Shown piece by piece: positions 32,522 through 44,207 of a stretch of DNA of 64,000 nucleotides (position 1 is its first letter; every line of letters starts with the position of its first letter). The DNA lies in assembly GCA_032718475.1 (NCBI GenBank), contig JAUCBJ010007040.1:1-64000 (forward strand). Reading direction: 5' to 3'. The notes under the pieces are model-generated. The model saw only the letters and a list, made by a program, of their open reading frames with translations. It made no database searches and was not told the origin of the DNA. Both the position numbers and the translations under genes were made by a program. Source of the DNA: Nemertoderma westbladi. Taxonomy: Eukaryota; Xenacoelomorpha; Nemertodermatida; Nemertodermatidae.

Positions 32522-34324
32522 CTAAAATCTTTAGGTTATAAAAACCTTAAATCTAAATCGAATATTGTTCTGCAAGATAACGGTGAGCTGATTCATGATC
32601 ATACTCTAGTTAGTAATTTATTTAATAATTATTTTACTAATGTTGCCTCTAATTTAGTTAAGAAGTTACCGTTATCAAGTAATAAATATAGTATAGGGTC
32701 CGAAACTCTAAATAATTTTTATTTAGAAAAGTTACAATATTCGGAAAAGTTATTTTTAAAACCCGTTTCTGAGGATTTCGTTTTTCAAAATCTACTTAGC
32801 CTATCAGCCTCAAAAAGTACCGGTCTAGACCTAATACCTGCCCGTTTTCTTAAGGATGGTGCTGAAGTACTTAAAGTGCCTATTACTTTTATTATTAATT
32901 ACTCTATCGTAGATAATGTAGTACCAGACGAACTGAAATTAGCTAAGGTTGTTCCTCTGTATAAAAAGAATAGTAAAGTAGAACCCTGTAATTACAGACC
33001 TGTTAGTATCTTAAGTATTGTATCTAAAATTCTAGAACATTCTGTTTTTCTACAGCTGGAGGCACATCTTGGTAGGCTAAATCTGATCTATGAACTTCAG
33101 TCCGGTTTTCGTAAATCATATTCTACAGACACCTGCCTTATTAACTTAACTGATACAATTAGATGTAATAACGGAAAGGGTTTATATACTGGTATGGTAA
33201 TGTTGGACCTACAAAAGGCTTTCCATACTGTAGATCACGAAATTCTGCTTGGTAATTTAGGCCTGATGGGTGTAGGTTCTATAGACTGGTTCAAGTCCTA
33301 CCTGTCAGACAGAGGTCAAACTGCAGTCATTAGCAAATCGCCGTCTACTGTACAAGAGATTACCTGTGGTGTACCGCAAGGTAGTATATTAGGTCCTCTG
33401 CTTTTTGTATGCTATGTAAATGATATGATAAGTAGTATAGATCCCGATTTTAAACTCATTTTCTATGCCGACTACAGTGCTCTTATTTTCTCTCATAAAG
33501 ATCCTATCCATATTTCCCAAAAGTTAAGTGCAGTTCTAGAATCCTGTAATGAGTGGTTGGTTGATAATAAGCTATCCATTCACTACGGTAAGACTGAAAG
33601 TATTTTGTTTGGTTCCAAAAGAAAGTTAAAGAAGGTAACTAAGTTTGAAGTCACTAGTAATGGACATAAGATTGAAAATAAAAAGGAAGTTAAATATTTA
33701 GGCGCCACATTGGATAACTGCTTATCAGGAGAAAGTACAGTAAAAAATATTTTCTCGAAAGTTAACAGTAGGCTTAGGTTTCTATACAGAAATAAAAATA
33801 GTTTGAACACCGACTCCCGCAAGTTACTTTGCTCTTCTTTAATACAGTGTCACATGGACTATGCGTGCTCTTCTTGGTATGAAGGCTTAACCAAACAGCT
33901 TAAATGTAAATTACAAGTAGCTCAGAATAAAGTAGTACGATTTATTAAAGACTACAAACCTAGGCACCACCTAACTCCAGATGACTTTTCTGAATCTGGA
34001 CTACTTAACTTAGATAGTAGAGTTAAGCAGCTACGCCTTAACTATGTGCATAAAATAATGGTAAATGTCCCAATTATCTAAAACAAAAATTCAACAGAGT
34101 ACGCGATACACACTCTTATAGTACCAGAGCTAGTGCTTCAAACTTCTACCTCCCGAATTGTAAATCCTTTGAATCTGATACTTTATTTTTTAACGGCATT
34201 AAAAATTGGAACGCTCTGCCTAATGAAATAAAAAACCTAGATAATCAACATTCTTTTAAATCTGCAGTTAAATCTCACCTCCATGCGCAATGTAAAAATA
34301 GGTACAATAGTCCTACAGTAAGTT
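32522..34324 (+). pseudogene. LINE ORF2: reverse transcriptase and C-terminus
   Basis: Continuation of the split LINE protein, open from 32522 to the stop at 34081. Reverse transcriptase blocks: AKVVPLYKK, NYRPVSILSIVSK, SGFRKSYSTDTCL, a motif A in which the usual AFD reads AFH (His at 33224), GVPQGSILGPLLF, and a motif C reading FYADY, where the second catalytic Asp is Tyr (33473-33475). After 34081 the usual C-terminal block (NFYLPNC, IKNWNALPNEIK) follows in a different frame and ends near 34324, so another frameshift is present. The protein could not be an active polymerase. Confidence 0.85.
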
Positions 34325-34641
34325 ATTAGTTTATTAATTATTTACTATTTATACTGTAATTACGTTTTATATTAAATTGTTCTGTACATTACATCTTTAT
34401 CGTTGAGTCGGGCATTGTCACGCTCTCTGTAAAGTTGTACATGTACATAGTGTAATTACGTTTTATATGGGTTTTAGGTTAGCGTAGTGTAATATTGTAT
34501 TTGTAACCAAGTAACATAAAGGACCCCCTTGGAAATATGCTGCAAAGCTTTAGGGGTAATCCTATATGTTATGTTGGACAATACCTTTATACCGGTACAT
34601 TGTTTGGTGTATTTGTTATTGTTTTTACATAATGTATAAAT
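34325..34641 (+). other. 3' UTR and tail of the CR1-like LINE
   Basis: Untranslated end of the split LINE, terminating in ATAAATAAATCTATCTATAT. The last 37 bp (TGGTGTATTTGTTATTG and onward) recur at 44204-44240. Confidence 0.7.
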
Positions 34642-35541
34642 AAATAAATCTATCTATATAGAATTTGCCAAACATCAAAACTAAAGACATAAATGATATC
34701 AGCGTCCCAAAAAACCAACAAAACGAAAGTTGTAGATATAACGTGTGGTTTTTGTATGTAGACTGGCATTCCAACAGACGTAAATACAGACCGACAGACA
34801 GCCAGCCAGATAGACCGACAAGATTTAATTTACGTATTGAAGACGTAGGCAACCGTGACCGTTTCTTCTTGAACATATTTTGCTATTATTTTACACCAGA
34901 CTAACCAAGTTGCTCAAAAAGTTGCCGGCCACGTAGCTGGTAAATTTGCCTCCTTTAAACTGCGAAAAAATTAAGTTGCTCTAAAAAGTTGCTAGTTGCC
35001 GACAAAGTTGCTCAAAAAATTGCCACGTGTAAACTGGCCTTTAAAAGACAAATTGCATGAGTGAAATTCTCTAATTCTAGAACATTCATATTATATCTCC
35101 ATTGAGTAAAAGTTAGAAAAGGCAAATAAATTTGGAAAAAGTCCAACGAAATGCCCAGAAAACGGGTCTATAGACTACAGAGTGTAATAGATTTTTCGCG
35201 CCTCCGTAGGCAAACATACAAAAATGCACTCTGTCATGATTCTGATTTAAAAATGCAATAATCACTACACAATTATTCCCTTTCCCCCCCTTTCCCACTG
35301 TAATATTTCATTCCGTTAATATCCAATATTACAACATGATTTCGATCCCAGACATCCTTAACCGCCCTTACCCACCTTTCCAACCTATATTGCCGGCTAC
35401 TCCCCTACAAATTACTGCTATCCAATCTCATTGTTCCCATGAGAGTTCCTCTCATTGGCCCCTCAGTACGCCAACCTTCACTCACCTATTAATCTTACCC
35501 AGTTATTAACAAAGGAATAATTGATAACCAGCAAACTCGAT
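34642..35541. other. unassigned spacer
   Basis: No supported gene. AAGTTGCTCAAAAAGTTGCC-type repeats occur at 34908-35030, and GACAGACAGCCAGCCAGATA near 34793-34812. Confidence 0.4.
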
Positions 35542-36155
35542 TGCCATTTATCAGTAATTGGTTATTGGTCAGTCTAACAACCACGCATTAATTATATTTT
35601 ACATGGGGTGAATGTAAAATCACTGCACAAGAAATACAAACTGTGTTTAGGTGATTATTAGGGGTCAACTTCTTATTGACCCCACACCGAGTTTAAAAGG
35701 GGCCAGATTTGGATGGAAACGTCAGTCCCAAAATAAGTCCCACAATCTTCATAGTTGGCCGCCTCGGCAGCTAAACTAGGCTCTGCTCCAAGGTATTGGA
35801 ATTCTTTCTTCCCAGGCCGGCCTTAGCGGATTCGCGGTGTAGCTGTGAAGGTAAGACGTTACCGGTACCGCCAACGACTGAGTTTTGGCTGACTAGCCTT
35901 AAAGTGAGCTCTGCTCCAAGGTATTGGATTTCATTCTTCGCAGGCCTGCCTTAGCGGGTTCGCGGTTGCTAGGGAAGGTAAGACGTTACCGCCGATGACT
36001 GAGATCTCTGGCTAACTAGCCCCACAGCGCTCGCGCACTCTGTCCACTGGCTACTTAATTCGTCTCAGGACCGACTATTTAGTTTTGGAGCTAACCATTT
36101 GCGTCCAATCGGTCCCACCCCTGTTTAGACTCAGACGGTAACCTGGTGTCCTGCA
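35542..36155 (+). repeat. 5' LTR of the older BEL/Pao element
   Basis: Matches 43598-44207 along its length but is clearly diverged. It contains an internal tandem duplication of about 125 bp (CTCTGCTCCAAGGTATTGGA at about 35784 and 35911) that the other LTR lacks. Confidence 0.8.
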
Positions 36156-39100
36156 CTATCACCAAGTTCCAATAGCGTGAACCTGCACCAAGTTTATTAC
36201 GACTTTTATCTACACGACCTTTCACGTCTTGATTGTGTTTTTCAGAGTATTTTTAGTATAACGAAACGACTAAAAATACTGTATTTTTCGGTATATTTTG
36301 GATTGTATTTTGATTATTTTGAGGCTATACTTTGGATCCTAACGGACCCAAAGCACCCCTCACCCGGTTTCTCTTTTTCCTCATCCCAGAGGTTTTTCTA
36401 TGGTGTTACAGTACACTATTTTTATATGCCAGAAGGGAGCTATATACATCTTGGGAAGAACAGAAATCATTGTGTTTTTGCACTATCTTTGAAGGGTTCT
36501 GGTTGTCCGTAAATAACAAGTCATTAAAGGACCATGTTCTAGTGCGAAATATTTTATGACAGCCGGGAACCAAAACAATAAGGGAAAAGATAGCACTTCT
36601 TGGAACTTTTAGAGATACAAAGCCGTTTTAGGAGCTTATTGTGTCAAGAGGCGCAGGCACGAGAAATCCATTACAGTACAGTAATAAACTTGAACGTAAG
36701 ACGTTATTCAAGCACAAGTAGTAAGTTTATTACATTACAGTAATAAACTTGCGCTGCGTCTACGCGCCGCGTGAAAGACAAAAAGTATATTACCATTACA
36801 GTAATAAACTTCGTAGCACTCCCCGCCAGGAGTGCTCTACATTTTTTTATTACTTGTTGTTTTTTCGGCTAAGTGTAGGTCCCCCTGAGTGACTACCGGT
36901 GTACGGTACTAAATTTATTTTCAAAAATTTAAATAACTGCAATAGGCTCGTGGCAGCCCTCACGGTCATGGGTAGCGTTTGCTGAAAAGGTTATTTAAAT
37001 ATCAAGTGCAAAATACTCGGTTACGAAGTCTGAGTGTAATTTCGTAGGCAGAAAAATTACAGTGACTACGAATCTTAATTAGAAGAAAGAGACTTACACA
37101 TCTACCAACGGAAGAAGTTCTCAGGGATTAAGCTACCCCATTTGTCAACCAAAACCGGAAGACTACGTCAGCTCGCACCCCACAGAGATGGTATAAAAAA
37201 ATATCTAGCCCTGTATTGCCACCCCTATCCCACGTACGCCCCTTTGTGTTTGTTTGTTTTATTTATTATTTGTATTGTGCTGTTCTGTAGACGAACCAGA
37301 TACTCGAGGGTAAAAGCTGTGTGCTGGTAAGTCTGGTTCACTTGCGGGTGAATCTATGTAACTCGTTCCTTGGGGTAAAGTATACATTTACCTAACTATA
37401 TGTGGATTGGTAAGTTATTATAGTAACCATTCACGAGAGCAAAGTGTCTTAAGTGGATCCGTTGGTGTGATAGTTAACAGGACTTACTATTAGTGTTGCT
37501 CTATAGACTTCTGCCTCTACCTTTGTGTGGTCGTATGAAGTAAGTAAGTTGCGTTGATGGTGCCCCGTAAAGCGCAAGCCCAAATCTTTTACGTCCGAGT
37601 ATTGTTCATTTGTTGTCCCTGACCAAACGGGTGGAAACGTTTGGTTGCGTCGGGTGTGTATAAGGTATGTTCTTAAGTACAGTACCTCACGTCCTAACTC
37701 TCGCACATGTTTGTTCATGTATGTTTGCGTTACGGCTGTTGAGTATTAACATAATGTAAGCACTTCAAAAGTTACTTTTCGGGATTTAGCGTAAACTGTA
37801 ACCACGTTGGGTGAGAAACCCAGCAAACCCCTTAAGTGGGCCCCCGTATGGTTTGCAGTGAAACTATTTTCTAGAAGATTAATTTTGTTGCGTCCACCAT
37901 CTTGATTGCGTGTACCAAGTAAGTATTCCCTTATACACGTACCATTGTATTTATTACTAACTATAAATAAAATGGAATAGGTCTTTGACTTATTTAGTTT
38001 AAGAATAATTCTGAACCACCAAATATTCTGGTCAGTATCTATCCAGGCAAATCACCGTTAGTTGGGAAAATTCTTATTATTTATAATATTAAAGATTTTC
38101 AACCCGAAGTGGTGTATTTTTTGATTTTTTTGGTGTAGACCGAATTTTTTCGAAATTTGACTGCTGCGGACTTTAAACTAAATATTAACGTTATCCTGGG
38201 ATAACAAACCATATACACCAAAAAAGGGCTGTTGGTTGAAAGCACTGCAGCCATCGACTGGGACGTTTTTTCAGACTGCTAGCCTCTGTTGTAGGGATTC
38301 CAAGTAAGTCCACCCTCTTTTTTACTAAGAGGACAAGCTTTCGTATCCTCGAAAAAATAAAACCCTTACCATATAGGGCTGCTCGATTCCTAGGCAGTTT
38401 CGAGCGGCTGTCTTTCCCTTAATATCAGGTTGGAACTTTGGTTTGGAAAACGCGCAGGTTCCTGATAAAGTGGTGAAGAAACACACTTACCGAACATGTC
38501 ATTATCTGCTTTGACAGAAAAATAAAATAAGTTTTTTAAGATACAGTAATCATTGGAAATTATTTTTATTAGAAATGTTTTATATAAATGTAAATGTTTT
38601 ATGTAAATATAATAAAGTAACTAGTGATTACTTTATATTACCAAAACTAATAATTGCGTCTCTCTTTTTCCCCCCAATCAGGAGTACTGTACAATCTGTG
38701 TTGACATGAGGACTTACATCTTTGTGTCTTCATGAAGTGTTTTCACCTCTCGTTTGGAGTTGGTGAAGTTCTCTTATTTTGTCGCTAATATGCTAAGTTT
38801 CACGTGACACAGATATTAGGGTTGGGTGGTGTGCATATTTGGTGCAATTTCACTTTGAGTGTCTTTGATTTATCACACGGTGCTCAAAGAAAAATTATCT
38901 GCCCCAAACGTTTTGACTGAACACTCATTTTTTTTTGTGAAAACCTTTTTGGCCGACCTGTAAGTCGGTAAGTTGGGAGTTGCTCAGGATTTATTCCTCT
39001 GCACATAGCCTGCCTGGACCAGGCCCTTGATATAACTTGGCGGACAAACCTTGCCCAATTATATTCCTCCACGAGGGAGGTAGTTAGTAGGGCTCACGCC

Positions 39101-39480
39101 CAAAGACATGCTGGTGGTATATAAGTCTTACCCAACTTTATAATATTTTATGGCAAAAGGAAAATTTACATTAATATTTTCTTTGAAAATTTCCGTTGGT
39201 AATTGCTCTGGAGATATTCCAGTGCTGGCTGTTTCAGACCAAACTCTCGACCTTGGTTGAGACCAGTAAGTTCCTAGTAGCGTGGGAACTGAAGAGGAAC
39301 GTGGGTAATAACAAGCCACACTTGGTGCCACCAACAAACTTTTTTCAAAGGTAAATTTTCAGAAAAGTGTTTAATCCTACCTATAGAACAGTTGATCCTA
39401 GTACTACCCTAATTAAGATCAAAATTCAATATTCGGGAGGGCCCCTGTAATTAAGCCAGCCCGATAAAATTAATAAAGAG
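36156..39480 (+). other. leader of the older BEL/Pao element
   Basis: 3.3 kb without supported genes. The motif ACAGTAATAAACTT occurs three times (36675-36820), once as a hairpin with AAGTTTATTA. GTAAGT hexamers recur at 37329, 37409, 37540, 37918, 38304 and 39269; they would read as splice donors, but no exon structure follows. Small open frames look accidental. Confidence 0.6.
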
Positions 39481-39504
39481 TTGATCCTCTGGATAGGGTC
39501 GAAT

Positions 39505-41250
39505 ATGTCCGACGTGACGCACTCGTTGATGGACCCTGACGAGAGACCCATCAACCAATCGCAGACCGTGCGGTACACCACACCAACTACAACGCATCCC
39601 ATAGAGGAACCGCCTACTTCAATCTGGGTTGGCGGAACACCAATAGCATCTTCCAGACACTCTGACTATCATCCAGGAGGACGAGGCACCCGCTTGCCAC
39701 CTCCTACTAACCAAAATATGACAACTTCTGTGCGCAAGGGGATTACAGTATCCCCTAGCGTGAGTTGATCCTCCAAACACACTGACAACATTCCCGGTGA
39801 CGACAATTCGATTCCTCCGCATTGACAAATCGCAGCAATGAAAAGAGCTTCAGAGATTGCTCGCTCTCCAATTGTTACGTGATGCTGATCAGAACAACCC
39901 TCAAATGTAGAACGGATGGGGATCACCATGGCAACATGTAACCGGACAATTGGACAGTATAAAGCCCTTTTAACACGCATGGATAAAGAGGTAAATTATG
40001 GGATCCAACAAGAGACTCTGGATTGACCTCGAGCCGAGGAAATGCTGCAAAGGATGAATCGACAAAGAAATCAATGTATAAATCACATCAGCACTCGACG
40101 AGATTTATTGATAAGAGACGGAGGTTGGTCAGAGGATCTCCAAGAAAATAGCTATATATCTTCCCAATACATGGAAAAATTTACAGAGACACAGGACAAG
40201 ATTACCTTTCACCTTCTATTCTCATCGGGAAGTGAAGACCAACTAATGAGAGGAACTTCCCCTTTAACTGAAATTCCTGCCACGTCCCGAGATTCCGCTC
40301 CTCTTGAGCTCCTGACATATGAGATGGATGATGTTCAATTAAGTCATGATGTACAACAAATGGTGGTCCCTGTAAACCCAATCATCAGCGGCTCAGGGAA
40401 CGCTTGAACTCAACAACTGACGAAGATTCCCCACAAATGAGTAAGGATTACCTAGAACCCTCCAACAAAAACATTCCAACACAGAAACCTACTCTAGCAC
40501 CAGCATCACTAACGGCGAGTGTGCTATGAAGACTTCCACAGGAAAGTCCCAACCTTCATACAAGTGATTATTTGTCAAAGTATAATCTCATCAATTGGAC
40601 ATGAATTTACCACAGCACCTTCACCCTTCCAGCCTTATGAATTATATTCAGCACGTTCCATTGTTCCATCTGTGATGTCTGCAAGGTCACCCCGGTCAGA
40701 CCATTCTCACACCTCAAGAATTTCCTCGAGAACAAGAATGTCGAATACTGATCGCATTCTGAACTCAGAAGATAAGAATCTTACAATCTACTCAGGAACA
40801 AGAATAAATCAGAAAACTCAAAGAATATGATGCCCAAAGATATACTGAAATAGTGGATGGACAAAACAAAAAATTATAACTACAAAAGGAACAAAAAAAA
40901 ATCCTAAACCAGACGCAGAACAAAAGACCAGAGGTTAGAAATAAATAAACATAAGTTGGAAATGGAACGTCGAGTTGAACAAAATAGGTTGAAAATGGAA
41001 TGCCAACCTGAACATAAGGAAAATAGAACATAAGGAAAAACAACTGCGCTTGGAGGAAGAATATCAGGCAGAACAGGAAGATTTCCAACGGGAAGAACAA
41101 CTAAGAACAGTGGAACAACAAAGAATAGATATCCAGAACAAGCCAACATAAATGACAAATTCCGATGGTTAACAGATGAATATAAAAGAGTAGCAAGTGG
41201 ACCCCCAACATTTTACGAGGCATGGTTAAAAACTTCATCCTGAGAGTAAA
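39505..41250 (+). pseudogene. gag remnant of the older BEL/Pao element
   Basis: Broken frames in several phases. An ATG at 39505 begins MSDVTHSLMDPDERP. Later pieces are a charged stretch (40042-40407) and a Lys/Glu/Gln-rich coiled-coil-like part around 40.97-41.15 kb (EEEYQAEQEDFQREEQL). A last piece reads FRWLTDEYKRVASGP. The zinc-knuckle segments seen in the 15-32 kb element are not found, so the gag C-terminus is probably deleted. Assignment rests mainly on position between leader and protease. Confidence 0.5.
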
Positions 41251-41477
41251 GATCCAAAGAATACCCCAAAAACTCTTCCTCCACCGCCTAAAACAACTAC
41301 CTCGTCATTTAAAGTAAATTATTACAAGGACTCAACACTATACACAACGTCTCCAACTAACAATTACGGCAATGGGAGCCTCCTTGCAGTGGGCCCCTTA
41401 AAAGGGAGCAGTGGTATTCCTAAAGATCATCCCTATACAATTCAAAAACTGCAACAGAAACGCAATTGTAACAACCT

Positions 41478-42035
41478 ATGCGTTCCTTGACAATGGTTCA
41501 ATGGGCACCTTTATTTGAAAACCTGAAAATCGATTATAATCGACCGTCAGAATGGCCTCTAGAACGAATCCAACATCTTAGAGACATCGAGACACCAAGT
41601 GATCACATGGAGGTCGATAGGGTTTCAATCCTTATTGGTTTCAACTTTCCACTTCTACAGATGGTACTCGATGGAGTATGGGGTAACACCGCGATAGATC
41701 AAGAACATCTCCCTCACGCAGAAATAACACCCCTCAGATGTGTTATAACAGGACCATTTGAACCACAATACCTCCCTGTAACATCAAACTGCTACAGCAA
41801 CATAATACAGGTGGATCCAAAAGAAGACGAACACGCAGCAACATGTACATGTTATAGAGAGATAGTCCTGATGCCCATTCTGAAGAAACAACTAATTCAA
41901 TATTGGGATTTGGAACATTTCGAGGTACCAACAAAGGAGAAATTTCGCTTGGTGGGAGACACAAAATCACTGAAGATGATGGAACGAGATACTACCTTTG
42001 AAAATGGACATTACTATGTCCCAATGTTATGGTGA
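41478..42035 (+). pseudogene. protease and linker of the older BEL/Pao element
   Basis: 185 codons with the BEL/Pao signature after the protease active site: VSILIGFNFPLLQMVLDGVW, then LRCVITGPFEPQ, then an acidic linker and NGHYYVPMLW just before the reverse transcriptase. The catalytic DSG region upstream is not intact in this frame. It ends at a TGA; following reverse transcriptase sequence up to about 42.47 kb is peppered with stops. Confidence 0.8.
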
Positions 42036-42476
42036 GATAAACAAAAACCTCTTACACCTAACCTCACCCTAGCAATTAAAAGATTGCGATGGAAAAAGAC
42101 GAGAGTGCATCAGAACAATGACCAATGAATCAGAACAATTCTAAACAAAAATAGAAGAGTTCATCACCAAGAGAATAGGACGATAACTGATGGAGGAAGA
42201 AATTCTAAATCCCGACCCCCAACGATACTACATTCCATCTCACTACATTCTAGAAACAAACAAGAACAATAAAGTGTGAGTAGTAATGGACGCTGCAGCA
42301 ACTTGGAAAGGCCATAGCCTAAATTCGGAACTAATGGCTGGACCCAACCTATTCAACACGATTGTGGCAATACTAATCCAATTCTGAGTTTACCCCATTG
42401 CTTTCTGCTTAGAACTAGAAGCGATGTTTCATCAAGTTAAGGTATACCCTGAAGATGCCGTATCACAAACTATCTT

Positions 42477-43258
42477 ATGGTACGATGGACAAGAGGAACC
42501 GAAATCCATAACAGACACATTCAAATGAATGCAAAGATGTTCGGCACCACTGATGCCACATCTACAATAGTTTTCCCACTCAAAAAGACAGGAAGCGACA
42601 ACGCCAACAGATATCCCGCCAATGTAAATGAGATGATTCAAAAACGTTTCTACGTGGACGATGGGCTCACAGGCGAATCTACCGTAAAGAAAGCGGTACT
42701 GTTAGCATATAATCTAATAGACTGTCTAAAAAGAGGAGGATTCAATGCTACCAAATTCCTATCCAACTCTCGACAATTCCTTAACAATATACCGGCAAAC
42801 AAAGTTGCTAAAGGAGTCCTAGATCTGGATTGGACGAAATGCCATTGTCAGGAGCATTGGGAGTAAAATGGTGGCCTGAAGAAGACCCAATCACCATCGC
42901 AGTTAAACCGCAGATGGTGATCAACCAGGAACAAGCAATGAAGAGGACAATTCTTTCCATCATTATGTCCGTCTATGATCCACTAGGACTCATTGCACTA
43001 ATCGCATTACAAGGAAAGATCATGTTCCAGAAATGTTGGATAGACAAACTGGATTGGGATAAACAACTACCACCAGCATTGCTTACCGACTGGATAAAGT
43101 GTACTTCCCAATTAGAAATCCCTACAGAATTGCAGATACCCCATCTGTACTTCCCGATGATCCCAGACACTCCAATATACGAGTTACATCAATTCTGCGA
43201 TGCCGGAGAAACCTGTTATGGCACTGTTTCGTACCTTCATTGTGTGGGTGGGGAGTGA
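42477..43258 (+). pseudogene. reverse transcriptase / RNase H part of the older BEL/Pao element
   Basis: Two overlapping frames (42477-42866 and 42830-43258). The first has the catalytic RFYVDDGLTGES and NATKFLSNS, typical of BEL/Pao. The second has ALGVKWWPEEDP, SVYDPLGL and the RNase H start HQFCDAGETCYG. The frame change lies near 42.83-42.86 kb. The N-terminal reverse transcriptase motifs (42.05-42.47 kb) are present only as broken sequence. Confidence 0.85.
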
Positions 43259-43389
43259 GAGCCTATTTACACTAGGCTCGTATTATCTCGACACATATCA
43301 TGTCATACATATCTACACAGACGGTACCCAGGATGGAGTTATAAGCGGCAGTACTGGCAGGTAAATCGCACGCTGAAGTTATCAGTGCG

Positions 43390-43597
43390 TTGGAACTCAA
43401 AATCGAACGAAATTATTTCTATTTGGATTCAGAGGTGTTACTATGTCAACTATCAAATGAGTCAAGGCGCTTCGTAACCTTTGTTGCAAATCGGATAGAG
43501 GAAGTGAGAAGGTTCACCGAGATAAGACAATGGAGATATGTTCCCACAGAATTGAACCCAGCAGACTGTGCAAGCAGAGTGATGCAGACTGATGAAT
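43390..43597 (+). pseudogene. RNase H C-terminus of the older BEL/Pao element
   Basis: Contains FVANRIEEVRRF, QWRYVPTELNPADCASR, the end of the BEL/Pao RNase H region. The frame then enters the 3' LTR, so no integrase is encoded. Confidence 0.85.
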
Positions 43598-44207
43598 TGC
43601 CATTCATCAGTAATCGGTTATTTATCAGTTTAACAACCACATATTAATTATATTTTACATGGGTTGAAAGTAAAATCACTGCAAAAGAAAGACAAACTGT
43701 GTTTAGGTGATAATTAGAGGTCAACTTCTTATTGACCCCACATCGGGTTTAAAAGGGGCCATATTTGGATGGAAAAGTCAGTCCCAAAAACCAGCCTTCA
43801 TAGTTAGCTGCCTCGGCAGCTAAACTAAGCTCTGCTCTAAGTTATTGGACTTCTTTCTTCCCAGGCCAGCCTTAGCGGGTTCGTGGTAGTTGGGAAGCTA
43901 AGTCATTACCGCCGAGGACTGAGCTCTCTGGCATTCTGGCTAACTAGCCCCAGAGCTCTCACGTACTCTGTCCACTGGCTACTTAGTTCATCCCCGGACT
44001 GACTATTTAGTTTTGGGGGCAGAGTAGCAGTGTTTCTATAGGCTTCGACTCTGTCAGATATGGTGGTGCTTGTGCACTCTGTCCGCTGGCTATACAGTTC
44101 ATCCCAGGCTCGCCAGGAACGACGGTATAGTTTTGAGGGCAAAGTAACAGCTAACCATTTGCGCCAAATCGGTCCCACCCGTTTGGACGGTAACCTTGTG
44201 TTCTGGT
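43598..44207 (+). repeat. 3' LTR of the older BEL/Pao element
   Basis: Partner of 35542-36155. It carries its own internal duplication (ACTCTGTCCACTGGCTA near 43966 and CACTCTGTCCGCTGGCTA near 44074) absent from the other LTR. Confidence 0.8.

Larger units (their letters stand above)
13500..34641 (+). mobile_element. CR1/L2-like LINE split by a nested LTR element
   Basis: One LINE copy in two halves: about 13500-15187 and 32517-34641. The reading frame stops at 15187 and resumes in the same frame at 32522, right after a 5-bp CTACC duplication, so both halves are one former element. Order: a short upstream frame with a 2A-like peptide, a PHD-type zinc finger, an APE endonuclease, a reverse transcriptase, and a C-terminal tail. 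The 3' end is marked by ATAAATAAATCTATCTATAT. The 5' limit is approximate. The copy is dead: in-frame stop at 13748-13750, frame breaks near 14.40-14.46 and 34.08 kb, and replaced catalytic residues. Confidence 0.85.
35542..44207 (+). mobile_element. older BEL/Pao element, decayed, integrase lost
   Basis: Two diverged direct repeats (35542-36155 and 43598-about 44207), both starting TGCCATT and sharing GACGGTAACC near the end, bracket a 7.4-kb interior. That interior holds a 3.3-kb leader, gag-like remnants, a protease, a reverse transcriptase with YVDD and the end of RNase H. Integrase is absent: the 3' LTR begins only about 27 bp after NPADCASR. Frames are broken by many stops and shifts, so this is an old insertion compared with the nest at 15-32 kb. 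LTR ends are accurate to within about 10 bp; no target duplication was found. Confidence 0.8.
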
